Assembly (NCBI GenBank): GCA_035772735.1
Contig: JASDFA010000001.1
Location: forward strand, 79,262,001-79,326,000
DNA length: 64,000 nt
DNA from: Datura wrightii
Lineage: Eukaryota > Streptophyta > Magnoliopsida > Solanales > Solanaceae
Direction: 5' to 3'
Shown here: positions 13,026-26,175 of the stretch, one piece after another
Numbering within the stretch: the first letter of the stretch is position 1
Layout: the number at the start of each line of letters is the position of its first letter
Notes under the pieces: model-generated
The model's input: only the letters and a program-made list of their open reading frames with translations
The model's database searches: none
What the model was told of the DNA's origin: nothing
Translations under genes and position numbers: made by a program

Positions 13026-14524
13026 TGATGACATTCAAATTCACTCCTCACGAGGAGGAAGTGTAAATGATCGTCACAATATAAATACCAACTAAGAGTC
13101 AGGGTCAAATCCATAGGGAATAGTGATTCGACGGCACAACAATTTACTATTGAATTGAATTAAATTGCTTTTGAAAATGGAAAAATAAATGTTGGGAGAA
13201 AGTGAGATCATAATTTGAATTAAAATCAAATACCAAGCAAAATAAGGCAACCATATTGAATGAACAAATATGAGCAAGGATCAGGGGTGTGCTATTCATG
13301 GGGCGTCAATTGGATTAGAATTAACTAGAAAATCAAATTATTACTCACAAGCACAAATGTGCTATTGCTGGGGCATCAATTGCATTGGAATTAACTAGAA
13401 AATCAAATTATTACTCACAAGCATAAATAAGCATGGATAAGGTGGCACCCGGTGTTTTTCAACCACTTGGGTGCCTTTTTCCTTGGGTTTTCTCAAATCC
13501 CAACGTCTCAATTAATTCATCCACTATAGCTTGGGCAAGACTTGAACTATCTCTAGCTTAAACTCTTTAGTGGGTGTATGAGAATGAGTTTTGGCTATCT
13601 CTAGCCCAGCCCTACACAATCAAAATCCAAATACCCACCATTATTTTCTCACCCATATTACATTCCTCTTTTTCAAGGAAAAATAACATAAGTGAATACA
13701 ACCCACATTTGCAACTGCGGGTAATTCAATTATAATTTGGAGAACATAAAATATTTATACTAAATGAGTAATTATAAGATCAATCTAGAAATACCTAATC
13801 AAATTTATCCCTAATCATGCACGCACCCTAGCAAAATATTTAGCCACTCATAGATGAATAATACAAAATCATATTGACAACTACATTCATAAAATTCATC
13901 ATTAAGAGGAAATAGCATGCTCGGATTTGTCTTCAATGGAGATTTGTACCTTGAAGAAGAAGAAGGTGAAGAAAAGCTAACTCTATTCTTTCTCTTTCTA
14001 GAAAATTAAAAGCTATTCAATACAATACAATATTCCGATGATAAGAAGGAATGGAATGTTCTGTACTTTTTAAAGTATGTACAAAAGTAGGTTAAAAATG
14101 CTCTTCAAATCCCGTGTTGGACGATTTTTCCCTTTGGATGATGGTCTCACTTGCGAGACACTAGCGTTTTGCCGGTGCCCAACCACAGGATGCCGCTCCA
14201 ACACAGCTAGGGGCCAATGACTCCTACCATAGATCAGTGCTGGCACCAGCAGTTTGCAGGTGCTGATCCTCGTTCTGCCGGTGCACCATCCACTTAAACA
14301 CAGTGTGCTCCTTCATTTGGCTGGTGTTTCGCCGATCCCATCTGGTGGAATGCAGGTCCTCTTCTTTAGCTCCATGCTTTTGTTCAAATTCTTACTTTCT
14401 ATCTTTAAATTGAATGCCTACAAAAATAAAAGAGAAATATCACAAAATCCTCTTAAATGACTTGAAAACCAAGTAAAAATTCATGTTTAAAAGCCTAATG
14501 AGTTGGTAAATTACCAACTCATCA
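13026..14524 (-). repeat. W1 3' LTR
   Basis: The ends form a short inverted repeat, TGATGA at 13026 and TCATCA at 14524. In sense the LTR begins with a strong hairpin (14498-14522: ATGAGTTGGTAA / TTACCAACTCAT arms of 12 bases around one base). Positions 14120-14340 hold GC-rich near-palindromes such as TGCTGGCACCAGCA. The last 480 bp match 40112-40594. Just outside the sense start, the reverse of 14525-14545 is G-rich (TTTGGGGGTTT), fitting a polypurine tract. The left flank is CCAAT; the flank of the partner LTR is TCTAT, so a target duplication is doubtful. Confidence 0.75.
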
Positions 14525-16445
14525 AACCCCCAAACTAGAACCATTTCTTGTCCTCAAGCAACGCAATTCTTTACTGCTGAACAATTGGAGTAAGCATGTC
14601 ACTCTACATGTGATTTTGCACAAGGGACCACTAGGACTTAGACAACCCCAAGAACACTCATTGACTCAAAGGAAAAGAGGAGATTCAACACTATATGTAA
14701 ATGCTTCAAGAGATGACCACAATCAATTTCCATGATTCATAGTTGATTCCTTCATTAAAAAAAAAGGGCATGGTTAATCAAATAAAGCTTATAGAGCATC
14801 TTAAGTCATTAAAAATTCACATTCAAAGTTTGCCTCAAAGCTCACTGCATTCTTGTCTCAATCACCTTTTTGGGTACATGCAAGCATGTTCCCAAGGAAC
14901 TGATGCCCTTCACGTCAAGAGAGAATCCCATTTAATTTTTAAGCAATTCACACTCAAAGGGATTATATAATGAAACAAATAATGTCACTCTCACAAAGAA
15001 ATTCTCATGCTCACAACTTGACCCATAGGCTTGCCCTTCATGTAACTCGCCACTAATGTAGAGTTTCTACACTTAAAACAAATAAGGACTTGAGGTTATA
15101 ATGAAGGCTAGGGGTAAAGCAAGGATGACTGTTTAGTTCTAGTGACTAGAACCTCCCTAATGTTCCTTTTGTGAATCTTATGGCATACTCAGTTTTCTCT
15201 TGAGATCACCCCATCCTTATCTCTCCTTGAACAACATTTTCAATTTTGAAACAAGAGCCATCCTTATCTATCCTTAGTTACCACTTTTAATCTTATTTAA
15301 GCAAGAGGCAGCACCTTTCCACAATTCGGTTCTTTTCATCCACCAATTCATTCATTTCTTCATAATGTGGTGCTACCTCATATTGAAGCACACATCATTT
15401 TTCCCATTTTCCTTTTTGCAACCCCCAAACTTAGGCTTTTGCTTCATCTTTCCCTTTTCTATTCCCACAATTTTGGGACTCAAGCATTTCTTTTGCATTT
15501 CTTCTCACAACTAGCACTAGGGAGGATGGGTGCAACGAGGGATTACAAAAGGGGTAATAGGCTTGTAATATGGTTCTGAAGGAAAAAGTTTAAAGGCTTA
15601 ACATTGGCTAGCAAGGATTCATGCTCTAGGAGGTCATATGGGTGAAGTATCTATCATAAGAGAGCCTCAAATCATGTTCCAAGTGAAGCTATATCTATGA
15701 TTTTTTCTTGAGTCACACTTGGGGCAAGTTCTAAACAACCATTTATGCATAAAAATTCAGCTAAAACCCTCCAAGGGGTTCACACAATTTTCACAACCAC
15801 AACAAGAATATGACTTAAAACACGATAGCATGTGAATCAAAAGCCAAACAAGGAATGTGCAACTTATGACAAAAGAGTACTCAACTTTTAAATTCCAATT
15901 CCCCTTATTCCTCAAAATTCATTTTTATTTTCAATGCCATTTTTGAAATTTTTGGTCGTACCTCTCAAAAGCCATCACAATAACCAAATAAAAAAAGACT
16001 CTAAACTCGGCATTTTCCCTTAAGAAAGTCACCTCTCCATCCATCATTGGGAAATGGCACCTTGTTCGAAAATAGAAGAAAAGAAAAGATAAGTAAATTG
16101 CTCCTTGGGAAAGAACTGTGGCATAAAAAAACCCTTGTAGTTTATTCATAGACTACTATCTACAAAGGCGACAATCAAAACATGGGTCAACATTTTACAA
16201 TTTAAAATAACCCATCATTGGCACTAATAATTCAACAAATAACAATTCCTTTAATAAAACGCCCGACAAGGACATTTAATCACAATTAATAAAAACTAAC
16301 AATCACGCAAAGAATAAGAAATTTATCCCGACAAGGGCAATAAGAAGACCAACACAAGACCACACAACTCACCCCTAACTATGAATGTACATTGTCCCCA
16401 ATGTAAACATGAAGAGCAAAAGATGGTGGGAAATCCCTGAAGCAG
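14525..16445 (-). other. W1 3' untranslated region
   Basis: No coding sequence is supported. In the sense (minus) direction it contains a purine-rich stretch (15190-15490, pyrimidine-rich on plus) and the conserved block 14986-15109, about 460 bp from the LTR. The layout copies that of T1, U1 and T2 although the LTR sequence is unrelated. Small ORFs at 14743, 15367 and 15931 look accidental. Confidence 0.65.
14986..15109 (-). other. Conserved 3' UTR block, W1 copy
   Basis: CACTCTCACAAAGAA (14986-15000), CCATAGGCTTGCCCTT (15023-15038), GGACTT (15086) and TATAATGAAGGCT (15097-15109) appear in the same order as at 4514-4643 and 38706-38832. Confidence 0.7.
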
Positions 16446-17036
16446 CTACTCGTCCTCCTCATCATTGGCCTCTTCATCCTCATCAAGGCCACCTACACCA
16501 AAGTGTGGCTCATCATCCCTCCTAAGCCCTTGAATAAATCATCAATAGGGCCCTAGGCTGTAGATGGGGTAGCCATGGCTGCATCAAGGATAGTCAAGTC
16601 CGGGTCTGCCATTGCTGCTCGGTCCCTCAACTCTCGCACCTCTTCTTAGAGAGAAGAGAAAACTCTGTCAACCAAATCTACTTGGGAGCAGAGCTTGGTC
16701 AAGCTGTCGACCACATTCTCCATCTCCCTCTTCACTATTCAAGCGCTAAAAGCTGGGAGATTTTGGGCCAAATTTTGAAGTTGGATTTCATGAGATTGTG
16801 TCATCTCAGCTAGCCTATGTATCTCACTTGAGCGAGAGGATGTGGGAGGAGGAGAGTACCCCCTAAATGGTGCTTCACCAGAAGCATGCTCTGATGCCTC
16901 AGGGTATGGCATATTGTGGTCGGGAGCAATGGGCGTCTCCTCTATGTCATAGGAGGCGGATCCCTCGGGAGTCTCAAACACTTGTAACCTCTTTCTCTTC
17001 ACCTTGGGTGCCTCAGTATCCCCTTTTTATCCACAT
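16446..17036 (-). pseudogene. W1 third ORF, C-terminal part
   Basis: On the minus strand the sequence starts abruptly at the K2 insertion (17036) and reads about 195 codons with three internal stops, ending at 16446. The N-terminal part (up to 16739) has KRKR followed by a Pro/Ser-rich segment. A heptad-like region follows (RLAEMTQSHEIQLQNLAQN, and later EMENVVDSLTKL), suggesting a coiled coil. The tail is acidic (DEDEEANDEEDE). This position, between pol and the 3' LTR and in the same sense as the element, matches the F1 third ORF at 41880-45060, whose C-terminus is likewise helical then acidic. I infer it is the C-terminus of the same 'putative plant transposon protein' family. The function of that family is not established. 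Confidence 0.6.
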
Positions 17037-18552
17037 TGATTACCCCGGAGCAGATCTGGGGGACTCGTTAGGGAACAATGGCACCCCTACATTGTGGCAC
17101 AACTGAGAAATGAGCACAACATATTGCATGGATATTACCTACTGCCTAACCTTTCGCTTCATTAAGGGTTTTTTCATAATTCCTAAGCCCTAAGGTCCTA
17201 AACTATGTTTTTCTCAGCTCAGTTAGTAGGGTTTAAGGGATGTTTAACCTATTCTAAGCATTTCCACTCCATGCATGCAACTTAGAACCTTTCCTTGGAG
17301 ATCAAGCTTGAAGAATTTCTCTAATTTCTTTCCAAATTCCCTTGGGCTTTCACGAGGAAGTGTAAATTTGAGTTACCCAGGTATGTAGGGTTATGAATAG
17401 GTGTATTCATCCACATCCATGCCCAATCCCTCTTCAATTTCATGAAATTTTAGTTGATGAATCTATGGGGTTTTAACCCCAATATGTGAATTCTCTAAGT
17501 ATCAATCATGGGTATAATCTATACATGTTTCTAATGTTGAATTATGATTCATGGGAATATTTTATAATGTTTTCAATTGCAATAATGTTTTCATGTTTTA
17601 CAAATTATGATGCCCACTCATAAATGAATTCATGAAATATTGAGATTATGATCTATGTTTTCAATTATGATGAGATGTATATGAAGAAAGTATGATTGCG
17701 AATTACCCATGTCTACATTCATATTTTGAATAGTCAAAGTCTATTTCAAACATGTTTAATTATTGGGCAAACCCATATAATCAAGTATGTTTTAGGATTT
17801 ATCTAAATTTCATGTTATTATCTTACCATATGATTTTGGAGTCTAGACTCCCACTCTTTTCAGCTTGTGGTATGGTTTGAGCTAAGGCTCCTCATGTTAT
17901 GATTTCAAATTTATGCATGTTTATTATGAGTCAGCTTCATCACTACACGATGGTCAACTTCATTGAAAAATGATGGAGAGCATATGCATGTTTTTAGGAG
18001 AAATGTCTAGCACCGAGTAGGCTAAGGGTCAGTCAACCCTGTGCCTCAGAACTACGCGCCAACATAGGTTTACATATATACTTTGGGATCTCTATTGTGA
18101 GCTTCCCCTTCCCCAAGGGTCCTTGAGCTTGATATTGATATCATGGTAGTGTCCTTAGCTCTGGCAAGGCTTTGGACGGTTTTGCTTACTTGAGTGTGAT
18201 AATCGGGACCACATAAGCTCTATCGTGGTAATGTCGGTTATATGACGAGTCTCTCATTGTTCCTCATGATTTCAGTTTTGCATGTTCATCAGTCATGATA
18301 TTATGTTTCAGCAAGTTTGACCTGAATGCTTAGTTTTATTTATGATTATCAGTTTTTCAGCTTTGGTTCATTCGATTCAGTTATGATATTCAGTTATGTT
18401 CAGATCATAATTTCAAAAAATAGCATGCAAGCCTTACTCTCAGAATCTTATCTTGATTATGTTTTATGATATGCATAATTTATGATTTTATTTACTTAGC
18501 GGCTTTACTTACCTTACATACTCGGTACATTTCACGTATTGACCGCATAATC
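17037..18552 (+). repeat. K2 5' LTR, left part
   Basis: Plus-oriented K LTR. The probable start is TGATTACCCCGG (17037), a decayed TGTAATACCCCG. The U3 part is shorter than in K4, and the near-palindrome array seen there is absent, so an internal deletion is likely near 17120. From about 17160 onward it follows K4 (23810-25080): the AGGTATGTAGGGTT segment, the ACTCCCAC/GCTTGTGG region, the poly-motif GGTATGGTTTG and the CACGTATTGACC segment. It is cut at 18552 by K3 and resumes at 29772. Confidence 0.75.
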
Positions 18553-20836
18553 TGTCATGACCCAAACATGAGCCCGGATCGAGACACGGGAAAAGGAACC
18601 CCTAGAGGCTCCAAGTCGATCCATGGAATTAACATACTTCTAACTCAATCATAGATAAGAGGAAGATCGTCATAAATAACATAGCAAAAGTCTAACGAAA
18701 CATAACATCTGATTACGTACAAGAATCAAAAACTGAAACACAAACTATGTCCAAAAAAATCCTCCAACAATGACGAATTGATGGGAGAGGACCCCAACTA
18801 ACTCACTATAGTTTGAAGACTGAAAATACAACATACAACGGGTGACAAAGGGCCCTCACAAGATGAGGACTCACCAATGAGACTGATGAAAGCTAACTCT
18901 GAAAATCTGACTAGCGGCGGGACTGAGCCTGGATATTGGAGCCTATATCATGAAACGATACAGAATAGAGTATGCAGTCAGTACGTGAAATGTACCAAGT
19001 ATGCAAGTTACAAAAAACTGCTAAGTAAGTAAAATCATTAAAACATGCATAATATAAAAACATAATCAGGATAAGATTCTGAGAGTGGGGCTTGCATGCT
19101 AATTTCTGAAATCATGATCTGAACATAACTAAACATCATAACTGAATCAAATGACCCAAAGTTGAAAACTGATAATCATAAGTAAAACTGAACATTGGGT
19201 CAAACCTGCTGAAAACATAAAATCATGCCTAATGTACATGCATAACTGAAATTGTGTGGAACAATGGGAGACTCTTCATATAATTGACATTACAACGATA
19301 AAGCTTACATGGTCCCGACTATCACACTCCAGTGGGAAGAGCCTTCCAAAGCCTATCAGGGCTAAGGGCGCTACCATGATATCAATATCAAGCTCAAGGC
19401 CCCTTGGGGGCAGGGGAAAGCTCCGAAGGAGGTCCTAATTAATTTGATCATACCTACGTTGGCACGTAGATTTGAGATCCAGGATTGACTGACCCTTAGC
19501 CTACTGGTGCTAGACACTACTCCCAAAAACATGCATATGCTCTCCATCGTCTTCCAACGAAGCTAACCATAGTCTAGTAACGAAGATGAATAATAATATA
19601 CAAGCATAATCAGAAATCATAATATGAGGGGTCTTGGCTCAAACCATACCACAAGCTGGAAATAATGGGATTCTTGACTCAAAACCATGTGGTAAGCTAA
19701 TTCATGAAATCATGTAGCATTCTTAATCATATGGACTTGCCCAATACTTTAACATGCTTGAAATAAACTTGATTCACTTTGAAAGCATGAACATAAACAT
19801 GGGTATTTCGAAATCATACTTTCTTCAAAAACATCACATCATACTTGAACATATACCTCATAGATCTCAACTTTCATGAACACTCATGGATGGGCATCAT
19901 CGGTTAGAAAACTTGAAAACATAATTTATAATTTAAAACAATGTAAAATTTGCCCATTAATCATAATTCATCATTCAAAACATGCTTAGATCATACCCAT
20001 GATTAAAACTTACAAATTCATGCATTGGGCAAGAACCCCATGGAATCATCAATTAGAACATCATGAATTGAGAGGGAATTGCACATGGGTGTGGACAATT
20101 GCACCCATTCATAGCCTTGCATACCTGAAGAGGTCTTATTTTACTACTTCCTTGATTTCCCAAAGAGAATTGAGGAAGAACTTGCAGAAAACTAGACTTG
20201 ATCACCTCTCAAAACCCCTAAGTTTGCATGCATGAATTAGGATAGGCTTAGAATGACTTAACCCCTCTTAAAACACTCTATTTAAAGCTTAAAATGACGT
20301 AGTTTAGGACCATAGAGCTTATAAATGATAAAAATACCCTTAATGAATTTCCCGGAAAAACTGTTCTGTCAGTGGAAACGGTCGACACAATGGACCGTTG
20401 CTAGCTCCCACGGTTTGTTACTATCCCTTGTTGTGTCATCCCCGATTCAAGTCTCAGATCCCCTACCATGACCGGACAGGACGAGTAGTTACAAGCTCCA
20501 ACGACTTGTTGCCACCAGTCATTGTCAGCACTGTCCTAACCTAGAATTCCTTTCAACGAGTGATGACAACGACCCATTGCTTCCAACAATGGGTCGTACC
20601 ACGACTCGTTAGTTCCTCCTTGATTAAGAACCAACCTCACAATGACTCCATTTGATGACTCGTTGCAATGTCCAATGGGTCGTCCTATGGCCTATTACTT
20701 CTCAGCCGATTCTGCAGCTTCTCACCATGGGAACCTTCCAATGGGAACCGAGTCGTTCTGAGTAGATTTTCAGATTTTTCTGTCAGTTTTCATTTCAACC
20801 CTCGAGTCTTGTATAAAGGGATTTCGGGGCATTACA
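18553..20836 (-). repeat. K3 3' LTR
   Basis: It starts TGTCATGACCC and ends GGGGCATTACA, i.e. sense TGTAATGCCCC to GGGTCATGACA. It matches the 5' LTR 27468-29771 along its full length with many scattered differences by eye, so the insertion is not recent. Positions 20360-20750 carry the ACGACTCGT near-palindrome array (one perfect copy at 20601-20609). Confidence 0.9.
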
Positions 20837-20855
20837 ATATCTCCCCTTCGGGAAC
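20837..20855 (-). other. K3 polypurine tract
   Basis: On the minus strand this reads GAAGGGGAGATAT directly before the sense start of the 3' LTR, the expected place for the plus-strand primer. K7 has the same arrangement at 63322-63340. Confidence 0.7.
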
Positions 20856-21080
20856 ATTCATCCTCGAATGTGGGAAAACATATAGAAAAAAGAGAAATGA
20901 AATCATGATACTCAAACACTGAACATATATGCTAAAAACTGACGGAGTGATTGACTCTGAATTGTACTACATGACTGAACTGAATTACTGAATCACACAT
21001 ACATCCATTTACATGAAAGAAACTAGGATACAAGAGCTGAACATGAAATTGAATAGACTATTAAGGAGGAAACTGATACC

Positions 21081-23181
21081 TCAAGCTGAAACGGAGCCGG
21101 AGGGGAATAAATGCAGGTATTTAGCCATCATATCTACTTTAGATTCCCATATAGCTCCCTCAACATGTTGATTCCTTCATAAAACCTTAACATAAGCAAC
21201 GTCTTTTTTCCTTAGCTTATGAACCTGTCGATCCAGTATCTCCATCGAAACCTCTTCATAATTAAGGTTGTCTTTCACGCTGACACTGTCCATCAGAACA
21301 ACTAGAACTGGATCGCCCAAACACTTCTTTAGGAGTGATACATGGAAAACTGGATGGACTTAAGCTATTTCTAAGGGCAGGTCCAGTTCATATGTTACCT
21401 TGCCAACCCGTTTCACAATCCAGTACGGGCCAATAGAGCGGGGACTGAGTTTCCCTTACTTTTCAAACCTCATCACTCCCTTGATGGGAGATACCTTCAT
21501 AAACACCCAATCATCGACTTCAAACTCAAGTTCTCTCTTCCTCACGTCCACAAAGGAATTTTGGCGACTCTGAGCTATTTTCAACCTGTCCCTTATAAGC
21601 TGAACTATCTCCATGGCCTTAAGGACTGAATCCGGTCCTATCATCACAGCTTCATCGACTTCAGACCAACCAATAGGCAATCAACATCTCCACCCATAGA
21701 GAGCCTCAAACAGAGCCATCTAGATGCTGGAATGGTAGTTGTTGTTATACGCAAACTCAGTGAGAGGAAAATAATCATCCTAACTACCCTTGAAGTCAAT
21801 CACACATGCTCTCAACATGTCCTTGGGAGTCTGAATAGTCTGCTCCACGTGACCATCCGTCTGTGGGTGAAATGCTGTATTGAGCTTGACCTGGGTACCA
21901 AGTCCCTTTTGAAATGATCTCCAAAACTGGGAGATAAACTGAGTACCTCTGTCCAATATGATGGACAAGGGAACTCCATGCAATTGAACTATCTCCCGAA
22001 TGTATAATTTGGCATAATCCTCTGCTGAATCGGTAGTTTTGACTAGTAGGAAATGAGTTGCTTCGATCAACCTGTCCACAACCACCCAAAGGGAGTCATA
22101 CTATCGGTGAGTGCGAGGAAACCTTATGATGAAGTCCATATTAATCTCCTCCCACTTCCAAGTAGGAATACTGATATCTTGAAGCACACCTCCCGATCTT
22201 TGATGCTCCACTTTGGCCTGTTGACAATTCGGACACTTAGCCATAAATTCTGCTATGTCCTTCTTCATGCTATTCCACCAATAGACTTCCCGTAGGTCAT
22301 GGTACATCTTCGTGGCACTTGGATGTATAGACTATCTAGATCCATGAGCCTCGTGCAACATCTGATCTCTTAAATCATCAACATCCGGAATACACAAATG
22401 ACCCTGATATTGAAGCACACCATCTCCCCCTTTGGAGAAGACCTCTACCTTCTGTTTCAGAACGACTTCCTTCAACTTCACCAAAATAATATCCTCGTCT
22501 TGTCTAGATTTCACATCAGTCACCAAGGATGATTCTGATCAGTTCTGAACAATAACTCCACCATCGGTCGAGTCAACCAAATGGACTCCCAACCATGCAA
22601 GTTGATGCACATCCTTCACCAGCACCTTTCTCCCCTCATTTACATAGGACAAACTCTCCATAGAGAGCCTACTAAGAGCGTCTGCTACTACATTAGCCTT
22701 TCCCGAATGGTAAAGGACAATTATAACATAATCCTTGAGTAGCTCTAATCACCTTCTTTGACGTTGATTTAGATCCTTTTGGGTAAACACATATTGTAGG
22801 ATTTTGTGGTTTCTAAACACATCTACATGGACCCCGTACAAATAGTGTCTCCAAATCTTCAAGGCAAATACCACCGCCGCCAATTCCAGATCATGAGTCG
22901 GGTAATTCTTTTCATGAACATTCAGCTGCCTAGAAGCATATGCTATAACCTTACCATGCTGCATCAACACTCAACCAAGGCTGATCCTCGAAGCATCATA
23001 ATGTACCACAAACCCATCGGTAACCTCGGGTAGGGTTAACACTTGTGCTGAGGTGAGTCGAGTCTTCAACTCCTGTAAGCTCCTCTCACAAGCCTCCGAC
23101 CATTGGAACTTCGCTTTCTTTTGGGTAAATTTGGTCAATAGCGCTGCAATGGACGAAAACCCCTCAACAAATCTCCGATAA
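21081..23181 (-). pseudogene. K3 pol 3' half: RNase H, integrase, chromodomain
   Basis: Reading on minus from 23181: the region after the RT thumb (RRFVEGFSSIAAL), RNase H (22749-22970: ASRQLNVHEKNYPTHDLEL), a linker (22332-22526), the integrase zinc-binding domain (22101-22307: YWWNSMKKDI, CPNCQQAK), the integrase core (21780-22085: first Asp near NMDFI, second in ILDRGTQF, Glu after HPQTDG), the integrase C-terminus (21456-21680: EVDDWVFMKVSPIKGVMRF, the GPY-type module) and a chromodomain-like end (about 21081-21260: DRQVHKLRKKDVAYVKVL, then GAIWESKVDMM). A TGA stop ends it at 21081. A chromodomain with this module order marks the Tekay/Del-type chromovirus clade, where it is thought to bind modified histone tails and guide insertion. 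Frameshifts separate the modules. Confidence 0.88.
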
Positions 23182-25493
23182 TGAAATATCCCAGAAAGGC
23201 CTAAGAATAGACACAGGAGTTAAATGTGAAAAGTGTAGAAAACTGGCAGAAACATCACAAAACGGACGACCTTACGACTCATGGTAGGATACCACGGGTC
23301 GTCACAGGCTGTTGTGGTTTGCGAAGTCAAGGAAAAAGTGGAGACAATGGACGGTGCAACGACCCATTTCCAGGAACAACGAGTCGTTCTCACCAGTCGT
23401 GGGGAGCTTTGGACTTAGGTTGAGGAGGAAGTAACGGGGCATCCCACGATTCATGGTTAGGAGGGACGACCTGTTGTTTCAACTCGTCGTTCATAGGTTG
23501 AAGCTTCCGGTGAAGAAAACGGATGGAAACCATGACTTATTGGAATTCACCACGAGTCGTGGTGAGGCTCGTGGGAAGGAAAGCCAGATTTGGTCAAGGA
23601 GTTGACAACGGTCGATCCAACGACTCATCCTTTGAAGTCAAGACTCGTCCTGACAAGCTGTGGGAAGGATCCGAGGCCTGAGATGAAGTAGTGGACTCAA
23701 CGACTCCATACCATGAGTCGTGGTATGTTGTCACGACTCGTTGGGTCGGTCGTTGGTCTGTCAGGGGCAGGTTTCCAGGGAAATTATTTTAACGGCATTT
23801 TCGACCTTTTCACATTTTTAGCCCTTAAACTATGTTGTTTTGGATATTTATATGAGTGTGATAAGATGAGTTAAGTCCTTTATGCATGCCCATTCTCATG
23901 CAAGAACTTTAGAGAGATTTTTTGGAGATTCAACGTCTTCTTCCCCAAATTTTTATCAATTTCTTTGTGGGTGTTCAAGGAACTTTGAGTCCATCCATTC
24001 CCAGGTATGTAGGGTTTTAGAATGGGTGAAATTCTTCCCCACCCATGCCCAAATTTCAATTTAAATCATGAATCCTCCTATTCGAGTCTGTGGGGTTTTA
24101 CTCAAATGCATGAAAATGTGATTTCTCTTTATCGGTAGGATTTAATTGAGTTTTAATCATTGAATTATGAATGATGGGATGTTTTTATATTATTTTCTTC
24201 AAAAATCATGTTTCACCCTTTTAAATCTTAAATGCCCATTTGATGAATGTTCATGAACGTTATGATTTATGATGACTACTCTATAATATGAGTTTATTGA
24301 TGATGGAAAAGCATGATTTCCAAGTTACCCATGTTTATGATTATATTTTGAAAGAATTGAATATGATGAAGTATTGGGCAATGCCCACATGTTAAAGAAT
24401 GATTTAAGATTTGTGAAGTGAATTACATGATTTATCGATTTATGATGTTGGCCGATGAGAAGGGGCCTGTGATTCTTTTCTAAGCATGTTTTGAAGGGGA
24501 TCAACGATGATAAATATATCTTAGGCAATGAATTTTAATGCACGATGTTATTGATATATGTATGAGCCTATATGCATGTTTTTGGGAGCCATGCGTAGCA
24601 CCAAGCAGCCCGGCGTTCAAAGGACTACGCCGATGTCTCATAACCTCGCGCCACCATGGGTTTGTAAATGATATGATGTAATGATAATAATCCCCTCAAA
24701 TGTGATATCATGCCTTATGCATGACCCTCACTTTGCAAGCCAGGGTCGGCTCTGCCCACTTGAGTGAGATAGTAGGGAATCATGAAAGGCTCTGCCATGA
24801 TGGTGTCGGTTAAGACGAGTCCTCTCATTGTTTTCGCATGTCTTATGCATTGCTAAATTTATGTTAATGGCTCAAGTTATGTTTTGATAATGTATACTTA
24901 CGATTATGACTATGAATGATTTATACATGAGTTGAAAGACTATAGCCTTATGTTTTCTTATGAAGATTACAATATATGCATGATGTTCTTCTCCTATGTC
25001 TATGTATGAGTTTTACTTTATTTTGAGAATGTCCGTTTTACTACTTTCATACTAAGTACATTCCACGTATTGACCACATATTTTCTATGCTGTATCGTTT
25101 CATTATACAAGGTCTGGATCTCAGGCTCATCCTCATCCTTAGTCCATCTCAGCTTACATTCTCAGCTTATTGGTGAGTTCTCATGTTTCAAGGGCTGTTT
25201 GGCAGGATTTTATGTTACCTTACATTTCAGTATTGTTCGGGTTAGTTGGGGATGTTGTCCCATTAGCCCATCGTATTTTGTAGAGGCTTTAAGACCATGT
25301 GTAGCATTCAACCTATATGTACGTTCAGTGTTTTATAATGTTATTCTATGATTACGTTTCCGCTATGTTTTTACAATGACCATTCCGCTTATTTGAAAAA
25401 GATTAGTTGTATGCATGAGCTATGGGTCGACTTGGGTCCTCTCGGGTCCCTTGTCCCATGTCTACTATCCGGGTGTACGTTCGGGTCTTGACA
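23182..25493 (+). repeat. K4: solo LTR of K family with perfect target duplication
   Basis: A complete plus-oriented LTR, TGAAATATCCC to GGGTCTTGACA, about 2.3 kb, with no internal region. It is flanked on both sides by GATAA (23177-23181 and 25494-25498). Removing the LTR and one GATAA rejoins the K3 RT/RNase H coding sequence exactly (...LGLAGY at 25499-25540 with YRRFVEGF at 23140-23180). This is the youngest clear event in this arm of the nest. ACGAGTCGT copies lie at 23379-23387 and 23552-23560. Solo LTRs arise by recombination between the two LTRs of one element. Confidence 0.95.
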
Positions 25494-25498
25494 GATAA

Positions 25499-26175
25499 TA
25501 TCCAGCTAAACCCAAGAAACTCTTGATATCTGAAGGATTCACCGGTATGGGCCAATTCTTCACCACTTCTATCGGGAAGAAGGTCAATACCAAAATCAAT
25601 CTCCCTCTTGGGAGGAATTCCCGATAAATCATCTAGAAGCACTTCTAGATACTCGCATACTACTGGAACTAACTTGATAGTCGGGGTCTCAGACATAGCA
25701 TCCTTAACCCTAACTACATGGTACACGCAACCCTTAGAGATCATCTTTCTGGCCTTAAGGTAGGAAATGAGATGACCTATAGGCACAGCTGAACTACCTT
25801 TCCACTCTAAGACTGGCTCACCCAAAAATCTGAACTCTACTACCCGGGTTCTATAATTCATTGAGGCAAAAGCATGCAAACAACCAATCCATGCCGAGAA
25901 TAACATCAAAATCGATCATGGCTAACTCTACTAAATTCGTTGATGTGGATTTCTGAAGGACTGTGACCGGGCAATTTCTATACACCCATCTAGCTATAAC
26001 TGAATCACCAACTGGAGTAGAGACTGAGAAGGATTCTAATAAGATTTTTGGACTGAATACGAAACTACTAGAAAAATAGGGCGTCACAAAAGACAAATTA
26101 GCCCTTGGATCTAACAATGCATATACATCAAGATGGAATTCTCGAAATATACTAGTGACTACATCCGGAGAGACC
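25499..26175 (-). pseudogene. K3 protease joined to RT thumb by deletion
   Basis: On minus, the retropepsin region reads LLDPRANLSFVTP (about 26060-26117), then VILGMDWL, then RTRVVEFRFLGEP and the linker to RT (IDFGIDLLPD near 25570). The active-site Asp is kept but the usual Gly is Arg (D-P-R-A), which should abolish activity. Directly after DLLPD the sequence jumps to the segment before the RNase H domain (IKSFLGLAGY), so nearly the whole reverse transcriptase, including the catalytic YVDD-type box, is missing. K2 (32183-32700) shows what the intact order looks like. The deletion also shifts the frame. Confidence 0.85.
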
